Assembly: GCF_037023745.1 (NCBI RefSeq)
Contig: NZ_CP146101.1
Location: forward strand, 1,674,001-1,738,000
From: Streptomyces sp. SCSIO 30461
GTDB lineage: Bacteria > Actinomycetota > Actinomycetes > Streptomycetales > Streptomycetaceae
Reading direction: 5' to 3'
Length of the DNA stretch: 64,000 bases
Shown here: piece after piece, positions 41,747 to 50,898 of the stretch
Layout of the letters: each line of letters opens with the position of its first letter
How positions within the stretch are numbered: the stretch's first letter is position 1
Translations under genes and position numbers: made by a program
Notes under the pieces: model-generated
Database searches by the model: none
What the model saw: only the letters and a program-made list of their open reading frames with translations
Told to the model about the DNA's origin: nothing

Positions 41747-42802
41747 GTGACCCCCGCAGATCTCTCCCGTACCGTGCTGGGCGCTGTGCGCCGTGCGGTC
41801 GAGGAGGGTGCCCTCGGGGAAGCGGTGGCGGTGCCCGACCGGGTCGTCGTGGAGCGGCCGCGGCCCGGGGGGCGAGGGGACTACGCGACCAATGCCGCGC
41901 TGCGGCTTGCCCACGAGGCCCGGATGCCCGCGATGCGGGTCGCCGAGTTGCTCTCGGAGCGGCTCGTGCGACGGCCGGGGATCGCGCGGGTCGAGGTGAC
42001 CGGGCCCGGGTTCCTCAACATCACGCTGGACACAGGGGCCGACGGGTCCCTTGTGCGCACGGTGCTCGAGCAGGGCGGCCGGTACGGGCACGGGGACGCC
42101 ATGGCCGGTGAGCGTTGTGTGTACCGGCACGGACCCGAGGTCAGGGGCGCCGTCGTGGCAGACGGCCTGCGGAGGCTGGCGCTCGCGCAGGGCGCCGCGG
42201 CGGACGCCGGGTGTGTGGGGGCGGCCGATGCGGGCTGGGCGCGGCTGGGTGTGGTGACGCACCCGGTTGCCTCGGACGCACAGGTCGATGTGCGTCCTGG
42301 CGCCGCCGGTGCGGGTGCGGGGGAGTTGCTGCGGCGCTACGGGGCCGACGCCGCCCGCTGGGCGATGCTGCGGGCCGCCGCGCACGACCGGCCGAGGTTT
42401 GACGCGGGGCTGCTCGTCCAGGGTGAGGCCAATCCGTTCTTCCGTGTGCGGTACGCGCACTCACGCGCCCGCGCGCTGGCGCGGGCCGCCGAGCACCTCG
42501 GTTTCGCGGTCCGCCACGACGGGATCGAGGAGTCCGTCGACGCGCCCGCACTGGTCGGGGCCGTCGGTGACTACCCCCGTGTGCTGGTGTCCGCCGTCCG
42601 TCACCGGGCCCCGGACCGTCTCGCGCGGCACTTGGAGACCACCGCGGACGCCTTCCTGGGGTTCCAGCACACGGTGCTCCCCCGTGGTGACGAGAAACCC
42701 TCGGCCGCCCACCGTTCACGGCTCGCCCTCGCCGAAGCCGCCGGGACGGTGCTGGCCGGCGGCCTGACCCTGCTCGGCATCAGCGCGCCCGAATACGTGT
42801 AG
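41747..42802 (+). CDS. nrtL: ArgS-related anticodon-binding protein NrtL
   Basis: 351 residues from GTG 41747, the start that fits the family ([21 protein letters not shown]); an ATG at 41696 is in frame. The N-terminal arginyl-tRNA synthetase-type domain ([30 protein letters not shown]) and the C-terminal DALR anticodon-binding domain ([20 protein letters not shown]) are kept. The catalytic core with HIGH and KMSKS signatures is missing, replaced by a short divergent segment. It cannot charge tRNA. A role in tRNA-Arg handling is inferred only. Confidence 0.83.
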   Translation: MTPADLSRTVLGAVRRAVEEGALGEAVAVPDRVVVERPRPGGRGDYATNAALRLAHEARMPAMRVAELLSERLVRRPGIARVEVTGPGFLNITLDTGADGSLVRTVLEQGGRYGHGDAMAGERCVYRHGPEVRGAVVADGLRRLALAQGAAADAGCVGAADAGWARLGVVTHPVASDAQVDVRPGAAGAGAGELLRRYGADAARWAMLRAAAHDRPRFDAGLLVQGEANPFFRVRYAHSRARALARAAEHLGFAVRHDGIEESVDAPALVGAVGDYPRVLVSAVRHRAPDRLARHLETTADAFLGFQHTVLPRGDEKPSAAHRSRLALAEAAGTVLAGGLTLLGISAPEYV

Positions 42803-42821
42803 GGAATGTGAGAAAGACAGA

Positions 42822-44213
42822 ATGAGCCGTTCCGCGCACCCCGCCGGTCCCCGCCACGGAGACGTCCTGCCCGAGGGGCACTACTCCGCCCCGCCCGCAG
42901 ACCTCAACGCCCTCGACGGGAAGGTGTGGGCCCGCACCGTCACACGGAACGATGACGGGATCGTCAGCGTAGCCGGGGTCGAAGTGACCCGGCTGGCCCA
43001 GGAGTTCGGCACGCCTGCCTACTTCCTGGACGAGGAGGACTTCCGCGCCCGCTGCCGCGCCTGGGCCGATGCCTTCGGCAAGGACGCCGATGTGTTCTAC
43101 GCGGGCAAGGCGTTCCTGAGCCGCGCGGTGGTGCGCTGGCTGACGGAGGAAGGGCTCAACCTCGACGTGTGTTCGGGCGGGGAACTCGCCACGGCGCTCG
43201 ACGCCGGGATGCCCGCCGAGCGCATCGCCTTCCACGGCAACAACAAGTCCCCCGAGGAGATCGAGAAGGCCGTGCGCGCCGGAGTCGGGCGCATCGTGCT
43301 CGACTCCTTCCAGGAGATCGTGCGCGTCGCGCACATCGCCCGGTCGCTCGGCAAGCGCCAGCGGGTCCAGATCAGGGTCACCGTCGGCGTCGAGGCCCAC
43401 ACCCACGAGTTCATCGCGACCGCGCACGAGGACCAGAAGTTCGGCATCGCGCTCGCGGACGGGCAGGCCGCGGAAGCGGTCCGCCGGGCGATGAAGCTCG
43501 ACGGTCTGGAGCTGATCGGCATCCATTCGCACATCGGCTCGCAGATCTTCGACATGGCCGGGTTCGAGGTCTCGGCCCGGCGCGTGGTGCGGCTGCTGGC
43601 CGAGGTCAGGGACGAGCACGGGGTCGAGCTGCCCGAGATCGACCTGGGTGGTGGTCTCGGCATCGCGTACACCCCGGACGACGACCCGCGCGAACCGCAT
43701 GAGATCGCCAAGGCCCTCAGCGAGATCGTCACCCGTGAGTGTGAAGCCGCCGGGCTGCGTACGCCGCGGATCTCCGTCGAGCCCGGACGGGCCATCGTCG
43801 GCCCCGCGGCCTTCACGCTGTACGAGGTGGGCACGATCAAGCCGCTCGCCGGGCTGCGGACGTACGTCAGTGTCGACGGCGGGATGTCCGACAACATCCG
43901 TACGGCGCTGTACGACGCCGAGTACAGCGTCGCTCTCGTCTCGCGTACGTCGACGGCCGCACCGATGCTCGTACGGGTCGTCGGCAAGCACTGCGAGAGC
44001 GGCGACATCGTTGTACGGGACGCCTTCCTGCCCGCCGACCTCGCCCCTGGTGACCTGCTGGCCGTGCCCGCCACCGGCGCCTACTGCCGTTCGATGGCGA
44101 GCAACTACAACCACGCGCTGCGCCCGCCCGTCGTCGCGGTCAGGGACGGGGAGGCGCGGGTGATCGTCAGGCGTGAGACGGAGGAGGATCTACTGCGCCT
44201 CGATGTCGGGTGA
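42822..44213 (+). CDS. lysA: Diaminopimelate decarboxylase
   Basis: 463 residues, ATG with GAGAAAGACAGA upstream, 19 bp after nrtL. PLP lysine K96 is in [13 protein letters not shown], followed by [46 protein letters not shown] and the C-terminal substrate Cys region KHCESGDIV. It removes CO2 from meso-diaminopimelate to give L-lysine, the last step of the pathway. Forms a likely operon with nrtL and leads into the threonine genes. Confidence 0.95.
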   Translation: MSRSAHPAGPRHGDVLPEGHYSAPPADLNALDGKVWARTVTRNDDGIVSVAGVEVTRLAQEFGTPAYFLDEEDFRARCRAWADAFGKDADVFYAGKAFLSRAVVRWLTEEGLNLDVCSGGELATALDAGMPAERIAFHGNNKSPEEIEKAVRAGVGRIVLDSFQEIVRVAHIARSLGKRQRVQIRVTVGVEAHTHEFIATAHEDQKFGIALADGQAAEAVRRAMKLDGLELIGIHSHIGSQIFDMAGFEVSARRVVRLLAEVRDEHGVELPEIDLGGGLGIAYTPDDDPREPHEIAKALSEIVTRECEAAGLRTPRISVEPGRAIVGPAAFTLYEVGTIKPLAGLRTYVSVDGGMSDNIRTALYDAEYSVALVSRTSTAAPMLVRVVGKHCESGDIVVRDAFLPADLAPGDLLAVPATGAYCRSMASNYNHALRPPVVAVRDGEARVIVRRETEEDLLRLDVG

Positions 44214-44337
44214 TGCCGGGTGGTGGAATATCTGTCTCGGGATGTGGACGGTGCGCCGGAATCCGCCAAAAGGTGAGTGAGACTGGTTCGCACCCTGAAT
44301 GTAGAAACGGCTGTGTTCGATGAAAGGCGAAGGTCGG

Positions 44338-45630
44338 ATGATGCGTACGCGTCCGCTGAAGGTGGCGCTCCTGGGCTGTGGTGTGGTCGGCTCAGAGGTG
44401 GCGCGCCTCATGACGACGCATGCCGATGACCTCGCCGCGCGGATCGGTGCCCCGGTGGAGCTCGCCGGGGTCGCCGTCCGCCGCCCCTCCAAGGTGCGTG
44501 AGGGGATCCCACGGGAGCTCGTCACCACGGACGCCACGGCTCTCGTCTCGCGCGGCGACATCGACGTGGTCGTGGAGGTGATCGGTGGGATCGAGCCGGC
44601 CCGGACCCTGATCACCACCGCGTTCGAGCATGGCGCGTCCGTGGTCTCCGCCAACAAGGCGCTGCTCGCCGAGGACGGGGCCACGCTGTACGCCGCCGCC
44701 GAGAAACACGGCCGCGACCTCTACTTCGAGGCCGCGGTCGCCGGGGCGATCCCGCTGATCAGGCCGTTGCGCGAGTCGCTCGCCGGTGACAAGGTCAACC
44801 GCGTGCTCGGCATCGTCAACGGCACCACGAACTTCATCCTCGACAAGATGGACACCTCCGGCGCGGGCTACTCCGAGGCGCTGGACGAGGCCACCGCGCT
44901 CGGCTACGCCGAGGCCGACCCGACGGCCGATGTGGAGGGCTTCGACGCCGCCGCCAAGGCCGCGATCCTCGCCGGCATCTCCTTCCACACCCGGGTACGC
45001 CTCGACGACGTCTACCGCGAGGGCATGACCGAGGTCACCGCCGCCGACTTCGCCTCCGCCGGGAAGATGGGCTGCACCATCAAGCTGCTGGCCATCTGCG
45101 AGCGGGCGGCCGACGGCAAGTCGGTCACCGCCCGGGTGCATCCCGCGATGATCCCGCTCAGCCACCCGCTTGCCTCCGTCCGCGAGGCGTACAACGCCGT
45201 CTTCGTGGAGGCCGAGGCCGCCGGGCGGCTGATGTTCTACGGTCCGGGCGCCGGGGGCTCCCCGACCGCATCGGCGGTGCTCGGCGACCTGGTCGCGGTC
45301 TGCCGCAACAAGCTCGCCGAGGCCACCGGGCCCGGTGAGTCCGTGTACACCCAGCTGCCCGTGAGTCCCATGGGCGAGGTCGTGACGCGGTACCACATCA
45401 GCCTCGACGTGGCCGATAAACCGGGTGTGCTCGCCCAGGTCGCGACGGTCTTCGCCGAGCACGGCGTATCCATCGACACGGTGCGCCAGAAGGGCAAGGA
45501 CGGCGAGGCCTCACTCGTCGTCGTCACCCACCGCGCGCCCGACGCCGCTCTCTCCGGGACGGTCGAGGCGCTGCGCGAACTCGACACCGTGCGCGGTGTC
45601 GCCAGCATCATGCGGGTTGAAGGAGAGTAG
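44338..45630 (+). CDS. hom: Homoserine dehydrogenase
   Basis: 430 residues from ATG 44338 (a second ATG follows at once; another in-frame ATG is at 44320). The N-terminal LKVALLGCGVVGSEVARLM binds NAD(P). Catalytic-domain segments include GIVNGTTNFILDKMD and EALGYAEADPTADVEGFDAAAKAAIL. The C-terminal 80 residues are an ACT domain (HISLDVADKPGVLAQVATVFAEHGVSIDTV) for threonine feedback. It makes homoserine for threonine and methionine. 6 bp before thrC. Confidence 0.95.
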   Translation: MMRTRPLKVALLGCGVVGSEVARLMTTHADDLAARIGAPVELAGVAVRRPSKVREGIPRELVTTDATALVSRGDIDVVVEVIGGIEPARTLITTAFEHGASVVSANKALLAEDGATLYAAAEKHGRDLYFEAAVAGAIPLIRPLRESLAGDKVNRVLGIVNGTTNFILDKMDTSGAGYSEALDEATALGYAEADPTADVEGFDAAAKAAILAGISFHTRVRLDDVYREGMTEVTAADFASAGKMGCTIKLLAICERAADGKSVTARVHPAMIPLSHPLASVREAYNAVFVEAEAAGRLMFYGPGAGGSPTASAVLGDLVAVCRNKLAEATGPGESVYTQLPVSPMGEVVTRYHISLDVADKPGVLAQVATVFAEHGVSIDTVRQKGKDGEASLVVVTHRAPDAALSGTVEALRELDTVRGVASIMRVEGE

Positions 45631-45636
45631 GCACCC

Positions 45637-46704
45637 ATGAGTACTCGCACGCACCAGTGGCGCGGCATCATCGAGGAGTACCGGGACCGGCTCCCGGTGA
45701 CGGAGACCACGCCGGTCGTCACGCTGGGCGAGGGCGGTACTCCGCTCGTCGCCGCGGGAGCCCTTTCCGAGGCCACCGGCTGTGAGGTGTATCTCAAGGT
45801 CGAGGGTGCGAACCCGACCGGGTCCTTCAAGGACCGCGGCATGACGATGGCGATCAGCAAGGCCAAGGAGGAGGGCGCGCAGGCCGTCATCTGCGCCTCC
45901 ACCGGGAACACCTCCGCCTCCGCCGCCGCGTACGGCGGGCGCGCCGGGATGGTCAGCGCGGTGCTGATCCCCCAGGGCAAGATCGCCATGGGCAAGCTGG
46001 GGCAGGCTCTGGTCCACGGTGCCAAGATCCTCCAGGTCGACGGCAACTTCGACGATTGCCTGGTGCTGGCTCGCGGGCTCTCCGAGAACTATCCGGTGGC
46101 GCTGGTCAATTCGGTGAACCCGGTCCGTATCGAGGGCCAGAAGACCGCCGCGTTCGAGATCGTGGACGCGCTCGGCGACGCTCCCGACATCCATGTGCTC
46201 CCGGTCGGCAACGCAGGGAACATCACGGCCTACTGGAAGGGCTACAAGGAGTACGCCGCCGACGAGGTGTCCACTCGCACCCCGCGGATGTGGGGCTTCC
46301 AGGCCGCGGGTTCGGCGCCCATCGTGCGTGGCGAGGTCGTCAAGGACCCGTCGACCATCGCCACCGCGATCCGGATCGGCAACCCGGCTTCCTGGGAGTA
46401 CGCGCTGGCCGCCCGGGACGAGTCGGGCGGCTTCATCGACGAGGTGACCGACCGTCAGATCCTGCGCGCCTACCGGCTGCTGGCCTCTCGCGAAGGAGTC
46501 TTCGTGGAGCCGGCGTCCGCTGCGTCGGTGGCCGGTCTGCTCAAGGCCGCCGAGGAGGGGAAGGTCGACCCGGGCCAGCGGATCGTCTGCACGGTCACCG
46601 GCAACGGTCTCAAGGACCCCGACTGGGCGGTCGCCGGAGCTCCTCAGCCCCTCACGGTGCCGGTGGACGCGGGCGTGGCGGCCGAGCGGCTGGGCCTCGC
46701 GTAG
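45637..46704 (+). CDS. thrC: Threonine synthase
   Basis: 355 residues. PLP lysine K65 is in [34 protein letters not shown] and [15 protein letters not shown] bind cofactor phosphate and substrate. Converts O-phospho-homoserine to threonine. Co-transcribed with hom; thrB is not contiguous but 551 bp downstream. Confidence 0.96.
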   Translation: MSTRTHQWRGIIEEYRDRLPVTETTPVVTLGEGGTPLVAAGALSEATGCEVYLKVEGANPTGSFKDRGMTMAISKAKEEGAQAVICASTGNTSASAAAYGGRAGMVSAVLIPQGKIAMGKLGQALVHGAKILQVDGNFDDCLVLARGLSENYPVALVNSVNPVRIEGQKTAAFEIVDALGDAPDIHVLPVGNAGNITAYWKGYKEYAADEVSTRTPRMWGFQAAGSAPIVRGEVVKDPSTIATAIRIGNPASWEYALAARDESGGFIDEVTDRQILRAYRLLASREGVFVEPASAASVAGLLKAAEEGKVDPGQRIVCTVTGNGLKDPDWAVAGAPQPLTVPVDAGVAAERLGLA

Positions 46705-47255
46705 GCGGTCGGGCGGGAGTGCGAGCGGGCAGGCCGCCTGGGAGGTGCCCTCCCGGCCACGCGCTGTGCGGGGACGGCCTGGGAGCCGCGGGTGCCCGAA
46801 GGCCGGCTGCGGAGCCGTCGCCGCCGGGCGCGCCTCTGTGGCGGAGCCGTACGCCGGGGGGTTCGCCCCAGTCCGGGACCGATGCCGCGACGTGGTGTCC
46901 CGCGCAGGGCTCGCGGCGTGTTTCCGCCCAGGCGGAAACACGCCGCAGCGCGGGAATCGCGGGGGCGTGTGCGGCGACGTGAGGGAAGCCGGCGGGTAGC
47001 CGACGGTGGTCGCCAGGGGTGCGACACGCATCGCGCGCCTCCCCTACGCCCTATGTCGCCGCTGAACCTTCCTTCGATAAGCTGTGCCGAACCGGCCCAC
47101 CGCATATGCCGCGGTGCTGCTGCCGTTTCGGCCCACGGGTCCTCGTCCTCGCAAGTTCGTCAGAGCACGTCAGGCCCGCATTTCACGTCGAATCAGAGTC
47201 AGAATTCCGTCGACCAGAATCCGACCAGAACCAACCCAAGGAGTGTCGTCGAGCG
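46705..47255. other. 551-bp gap between thrC and thrB
   Basis: It holds the hairpin at 46913-46946 and, at 47076-47081, a GATAAG sequence that may be a -10 box for thrB. The thrB frame is open upstream for about 80 codons, but the translation there is not family-like and has no ribosome binding site. The reading frames in the first half are unconvincing. No riboswitch or leader-peptide run of Thr codons was found. Confidence 0.5.
46913..46946 (+). terminator. Strong hairpin between thrC and thrB
   Basis: GCGGCGTGTTTCCGCC and its exact complement, 16 bp each, separated by 2 nt (so the loop is made of opened end pairs). No T-run, as usual for GC-rich actinomycete terminators. Expected to end or attenuate the hom-thrC transcript. 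Confidence 0.7.
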
Positions 47256-48173
47256 ATGGCCGGTCCCGCATTCCGCGCCGCCGCCGTCCGGGTGCGTGTC
47301 CCCGCCACCAGCGCTAACCTCGGGCCGGGCTTCGATGCCTTCGGCCTGTCGCTGGGGCTGTATGACGACGTCGTCGTCCGGGTGGCCGATTCCGGTCTGC
47401 ATATCGACATCGCGGGTGAGGGCGCCGAAACCCTGCCCCGCGATGAGAGCCATCTGCTCGTACGCTCCCTGCGTACTGCCTTCGACCTGCTCGGCGGACA
47501 GCCGCGCGGTCTCGAAGTGGTCTGCGCCAACCGCATCCCGCACGGCCGCGGGCTCGGTTCGTCGTCCGCCGCCATCTGCGCCGGCATCGTCGCCGCCCGC
47601 GCGGTGACCATAGGCGGCGACACCCGGCTCGACGACGCCGCGCTGCTGGAGCTCGCCACCGAGATCGAGGGCCACCCCGACAACGTCGCGGCGTGTCTGC
47701 TCGGCGGGTTCACCCTGGCCTGGACGGCAGCCGGCACGGCCCGAGCCATCAGGATGGACCCCTCGGATTCCATCGTTCCGGTGGTTTTCGTGCCGTCGAA
47801 TCCGGTGCTCACCGAGACCGCGCGCGGACTCCTCCCGCGTACCGTCCCACACGTCGACGCCGCGGCCAACGCGGGTCGCGCCGCCCTGCTCGTGGAGGCC
47901 CTGACCCGGCGTCCCGAGCTGCTGCTGCCGGCCACCGAGGACCGCCTGCACCAGGAGTACCGTGCTCCGGCGATGCCGCAGAGCGTCGACCTCGTGAACC
48001 GGCTGCGCGCGGATGGCGTTCCGGCGGTCATCTCCGGCGCGGGACCCACGGTGCTCGCGCTGGTCGAGGACGGCGCAGCCGACAAGGTGGCGAGGCTCGC
48101 GGGCGAGGGCTGGGCGGCGAACCGGTTGGCGCTCGACGAGGCCGGGGCGAGCGTGCTGCCGCTCGCTTCATAG
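47256..48173 (+). CDS. thrB: Homoserine kinase (GHMP family)
   Basis: 305 residues from ATG 47256 with AAGGAG upstream (spacing 11). Motifs: VPATSANLGPGFDAFGL, ATP loop PHGRGLGSSSAAICAG near 95-110 and the C-terminal SGAGPTVLAL. It phosphorylates homoserine for thrC. Expressed probably from its own promoter, given the hairpin and long gap. Confidence 0.95.
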   Translation: MAGPAFRAAAVRVRVPATSANLGPGFDAFGLSLGLYDDVVVRVADSGLHIDIAGEGAETLPRDESHLLVRSLRTAFDLLGGQPRGLEVVCANRIPHGRGLGSSSAAICAGIVAARAVTIGGDTRLDDAALLELATEIEGHPDNVAACLLGGFTLAWTAAGTARAIRMDPSDSIVPVVFVPSNPVLTETARGLLPRTVPHVDAAANAGRAALLVEALTRRPELLLPATEDRLHQEYRAPAMPQSVDLVNRLRADGVPAVISGAGPTVLALVEDGAADKVARLAGEGWAANRLALDEAGASVLPLAS

Positions 48174-48562
48174 CGACACGGGATTGCCGGTGACCGAGAG
48201 GGGGAATGTTTGTTGGAGCCGGTAGTGTTAACCTCAAGTACGCAGCCCACATTCTTGTGGAGCGGTGCTTTGCGTCCCCATCCGGGACCACCATTCTTCC
48301 GGGAGCCTCCCCAACTGCCTGAGCAGCCTGCCTGAGCAGTTTCGAGCACGCTCCGGAAACGGCACGACACCCCTCGCTCATCTCGGGAGAGGGCCGAGCA
48401 GGGGGACTCGGGCCGGACCTTGCACGTACATTTCCTCCGCCTACCCGGCGGGACTACCGCCCCGGTCTCGGTCCACGATCCGAAAGATCACGGACCGGTG
48501 CCGGACAGCACAACCGGTCGCCGAGCCAGATGGCCGACGTCCGCTCCAGGGAAGGACCCTTC
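48174..48562. other. Leader region of rho
   Basis: 388 bp from the thrB stop to the rho start. A sigma-R-like promoter lies at 48202-48229, so the transcript would have an untranslated leader of about 325 nt. Long rho leaders serve Rho autoregulation in other bacteria; whether this one does is inference. No gene seen. Confidence 0.5.
48202..48229 (+). promoter_or_regulatory. Possible sigma-R type promoter before rho
   Basis: GGGAAT at 48202-48207, 19-bp spacer, GTT at 48227-48229, close to the known sigma-R pattern GGGAAT-N18/19-GTT of thiol-oxidative stress genes. An overlapping TAGTGT (48223-48228) could act as a vegetative -10. Confidence 0.5.
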
Positions 48563-50584
48563 GTGAGCGACACCACCGATCTGATGGGCGTGACTGCCGA
48601 CAAGAGCGTCGACACCACCGCGCCCGCCGCAGGTGCTGCCTCCGGCACCACCGCACGGCGCCGCCGCTCCGGCACCGGCCTCGACGGCATGGTCCTGGCC
48701 GAGCTTCAGCAGGTCGCGTCCGGCCTGGGCATCAGGGGCACCGCGCGGATGCGCAAGAGCCAGCTGATCGAGGTCATCAAGGAGGCGCAGGCCGGTGGCG
48801 GCCAGGCCGCTTCCCCGGCCAAGAGCGGGGGCTCCGACGCCGCGGCCGAGACCAAGCCGAAGCGCCGTGCCACCTCCAAGGCCCGTACCGGCGACGACAG
48901 CGCCGCGGCAGCCGAGCCGAAGGCCGAGAAGGCCGCGGCCCAGCAGCAGATCGACATCCCTGGCCAGCCGGCCAGCGATGACGCACCGGCCGGTGAGCGC
49001 CGTCGACGCCGCGCCACGTCGCCCGCGGGCAGCCCCGAGGGTGAGACCGCCGCGGCGCAGTCGAAGGGCGACGTCAAGACCGAGGTCCGCGCCGAGGCCA
49101 AGACTGACACCCAGGTCGACGCCAAGGCCGAAGCAGCCGCCGACACGGCCGAGGGCCGCCGCGCCGATCGCCAGCGTGACCGCGGTGAGCGCGGCGATCG
49201 CCAGCGTGACCGCGGTGAGCGTGGCGATCGCCAGCGTGACCGCCGCGGCGGCAAGGGCGGCGACGACCAGCAGGGCGGTGGACAGCGCCAGACGCAGGGC
49301 GGCGGACAGCAGCGCCAGGGCGGCGGCCCGCAGGACGACTTCGACGACGAGGGCGGTCGGCGTGGACGCCGCGGCCGCTACCGCGACCGCCGAGGCCGCC
49401 GCGGCCGTGACGAGTTCGCCCCGGAACCGCAGCTGGCCGACGACGACGTCCTGATCCCCGTCGCGGGCATCCTGGACATCCTCGACAACTACGCGTTCAT
49501 CCGGACCTCCGGCTACCTGCCCGGTCCGAACGACGTGTATGTGTCGCTGGCTCAGGTCCGCAAGAACGGTCTGCGCAAGGGCGACCACGTCACCGGTGCG
49601 GTCCGCCAGCCCAAGGAAGGCGAGCGCCGTGAGAAGTTCAACGCGCTGGTCCGCCTCGACTCCGTCAACGGCATGGCGCCTGAATCGGGCCGCGGCCGAC
49701 CGGAGTTCAACAAGCTGACCCCGCTGTACCCGCAGGACCGGCTCCGTCTGGAGACCGACCCGGGCGTGCTGACCACCCGCATCATCGACCTGGTGTCGCC
49801 GATCGGAAAGGGCCAGCGAGGCCTGATCGTGGCCCCGCCGAAGACCGGCAAGACCATGATCATGCAGGCGATCGCCAACGCGATCACCCACAACAACCCC
49901 GAGTGCCACCTGATGGTCGTCCTGGTGGACGAGCGTCCGGAAGAGGTCACCGACATGCAGCGGTCGGTCAAGGGCGAGGTCATCTCCTCGACCTTCGACC
50001 GTCCGGCCGAGGACCACACCACCGTCGCAGAGCTGGCCATCGAGCGTGCCAAGCGCCTCGTCGAGCTGGGCCATGACGTGGTCGTCCTGCTGGACTCGAT
50101 CACCCGTCTGGGCCGTGCGTACAACCTGGCGGCCCCGGCCTCCGGACGCATCCTGTCCGGTGGTGTCGACTCGACCGCGCTCTACCCGCCGAAGCGCTTC
50201 TTCGGTGCCGCGCGCAACATCGAGGACGGCGGCTCGCTGACCATCCTGGCCACGGCGCTGGTCGACACCGGCTCGCGCATGGACGAGGTGATCTTCGAGG
50301 AGTTCAAGGGCACCGGCAACATGGAGCTCAAGCTCGACCGGAAGCTCGCCGACAAGCGCATCTTCCCGGCGGTGGACGTCGACGCGTCCGGCACCCGCAA
50401 GGAGGAGATCCTGCTCAGCGGCGAGGAACTCGGCATCGTCTGGAAGCTGCGCCGAGTGCTGCACGCGCTCGACCAGCAGCAGGCGATCGAGCTGCTGCTC
50501 GACAAGATGAAGCAGACGAAGTCGAACCCCGAGTTCCTGCTCCAGATCCAGAAGACGACCCCGGCGCCGGGCAACGGCGACTGA
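48563..50584 (+). CDS. rho: Transcription termination factor Rho with long Arg/Gly-rich insertion
   Basis: 673 residues from GTG 48563 (GGAAGGA upstream). The N-terminal SAP-like part ([30 protein letters not shown]) is split from the primary RNA-binding domain ([26 protein letters not shown] near 300) by about 210 residues rich in Arg, Gly, Gln, Asp and Ala. ATPase motifs: Walker [10 protein letters not shown] near 425, [11 protein letters not shown], Walker [17 protein letters not shown]. High-GC actinomycete Rho proteins carry such basic insertions, which strengthen RNA binding. Hexameric helicase that ends transcription. Confidence 0.96.
   Translation: MSDTTDLMGVTADKSVDTTAPAAGAASGTTARRRRSGTGLDGMVLAELQQVASGLGIRGTARMRKSQLIEVIKEAQAGGGQAASPAKSGGSDAAAETKPKRRATSKARTGDDSAAAAEPKAEKAAAQQQIDIPGQPASDDAPAGERRRRRATSPAGSPEGETAAAQSKGDVKTEVRAEAKTDTQVDAKAEAAADTAEGRRADRQRDRGERGDRQRDRGERGDRQRDRRGGKGGDDQQGGGQRQTQGGGQQRQGGGPQDDFDDEGGRRGRRGRYRDRRGRRGRDEFAPEPQLADDDVLIPVAGILDILDNYAFIRTSGYLPGPNDVYVSLAQVRKNGLRKGDHVTGAVRQPKEGERREKFNALVRLDSVNGMAPESGRGRPEFNKLTPLYPQDRLRLETDPGVLTTRIIDLVSPIGKGQRGLIVAPPKTGKTMIMQAIANAITHNNPECHLMVVLVDERPEEVTDMQRSVKGEVISSTFDRPAEDHTTVAELAIERAKRLVELGHDVVVLLDSITRLGRAYNLAAPASGRILSGGVDSTALYPPKRFFGAARNIEDGGSLTILATALVDTGSRMDEVIFEEFKGTGNMELKLDRKLADKRIFPAVDVDASGTRKEEILLSGEELGIVWKLRRVLHALDQQQAIELLLDKMKQTKSNPEFLLQIQKTTPAPGNGD
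49165..49243. repeat. 30-bp tandem repeat in the Rho insertion
   Basis: 2.6 copies with a 30-bp period (49165, 49195, 49225), nearly identical, in frame, encoding [10 protein letters not shown] units. Confidence 0.85.
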
Positions 50585-50648
50585 CATCCGAACCACCGGT
50601 CCCCGCACCGGTGGACCGGCTGCTCGCGAGAGCACCGGCGGTCATGGA

Positions 50649-50679
50649 ACGGCCCCGTCACTTCGAGTGACGGGGCCGT
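50649..50679 (+). terminator. Terminator of rho
   Basis: 14-bp perfect stem ACGGCCCCGTCACT with 3-nt loop TCG, 64 bp after the rho stop. Confidence 0.88.
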
Positions 50680-50898
50680 CCCGCCTTCCCGCCCCCTTTG
50701 CCCGCGGGTACTCACTGGTCAACCACGGGTTGACGTGAGTACGATCTGCTGATCGACGTGGGGGGATTCCACCAAGCGGTACGGCGAGGTCGGGGGACCT
50801 TGACCGCCGTGCTGCCCGCATTTGTGCGTCACCCCTCCACGAGCATGTCTCTTCCGGCGAGCGGTTGCGCTCCGCCGGTTCTCACGAGGGGTTTACGA

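Noticed and set aside
47019..47255. N-terminal extension of ThrB
   Set aside because: The frame is open but the translation is Cys/Ser-rich and non-conserved, while ATG 47256 has AAGGAG and fits the family start.
49165..49243. Short CRISPR-like array
   Set aside because: The repeats are contiguous, without spacers, and in frame within rho.
48488..50635. Open minus-strand frame of 715 codons opposite rho
   Set aside because: Repetitive Ala/Leu/Val translation that is the antisense of the Rho insertion; no start signal.
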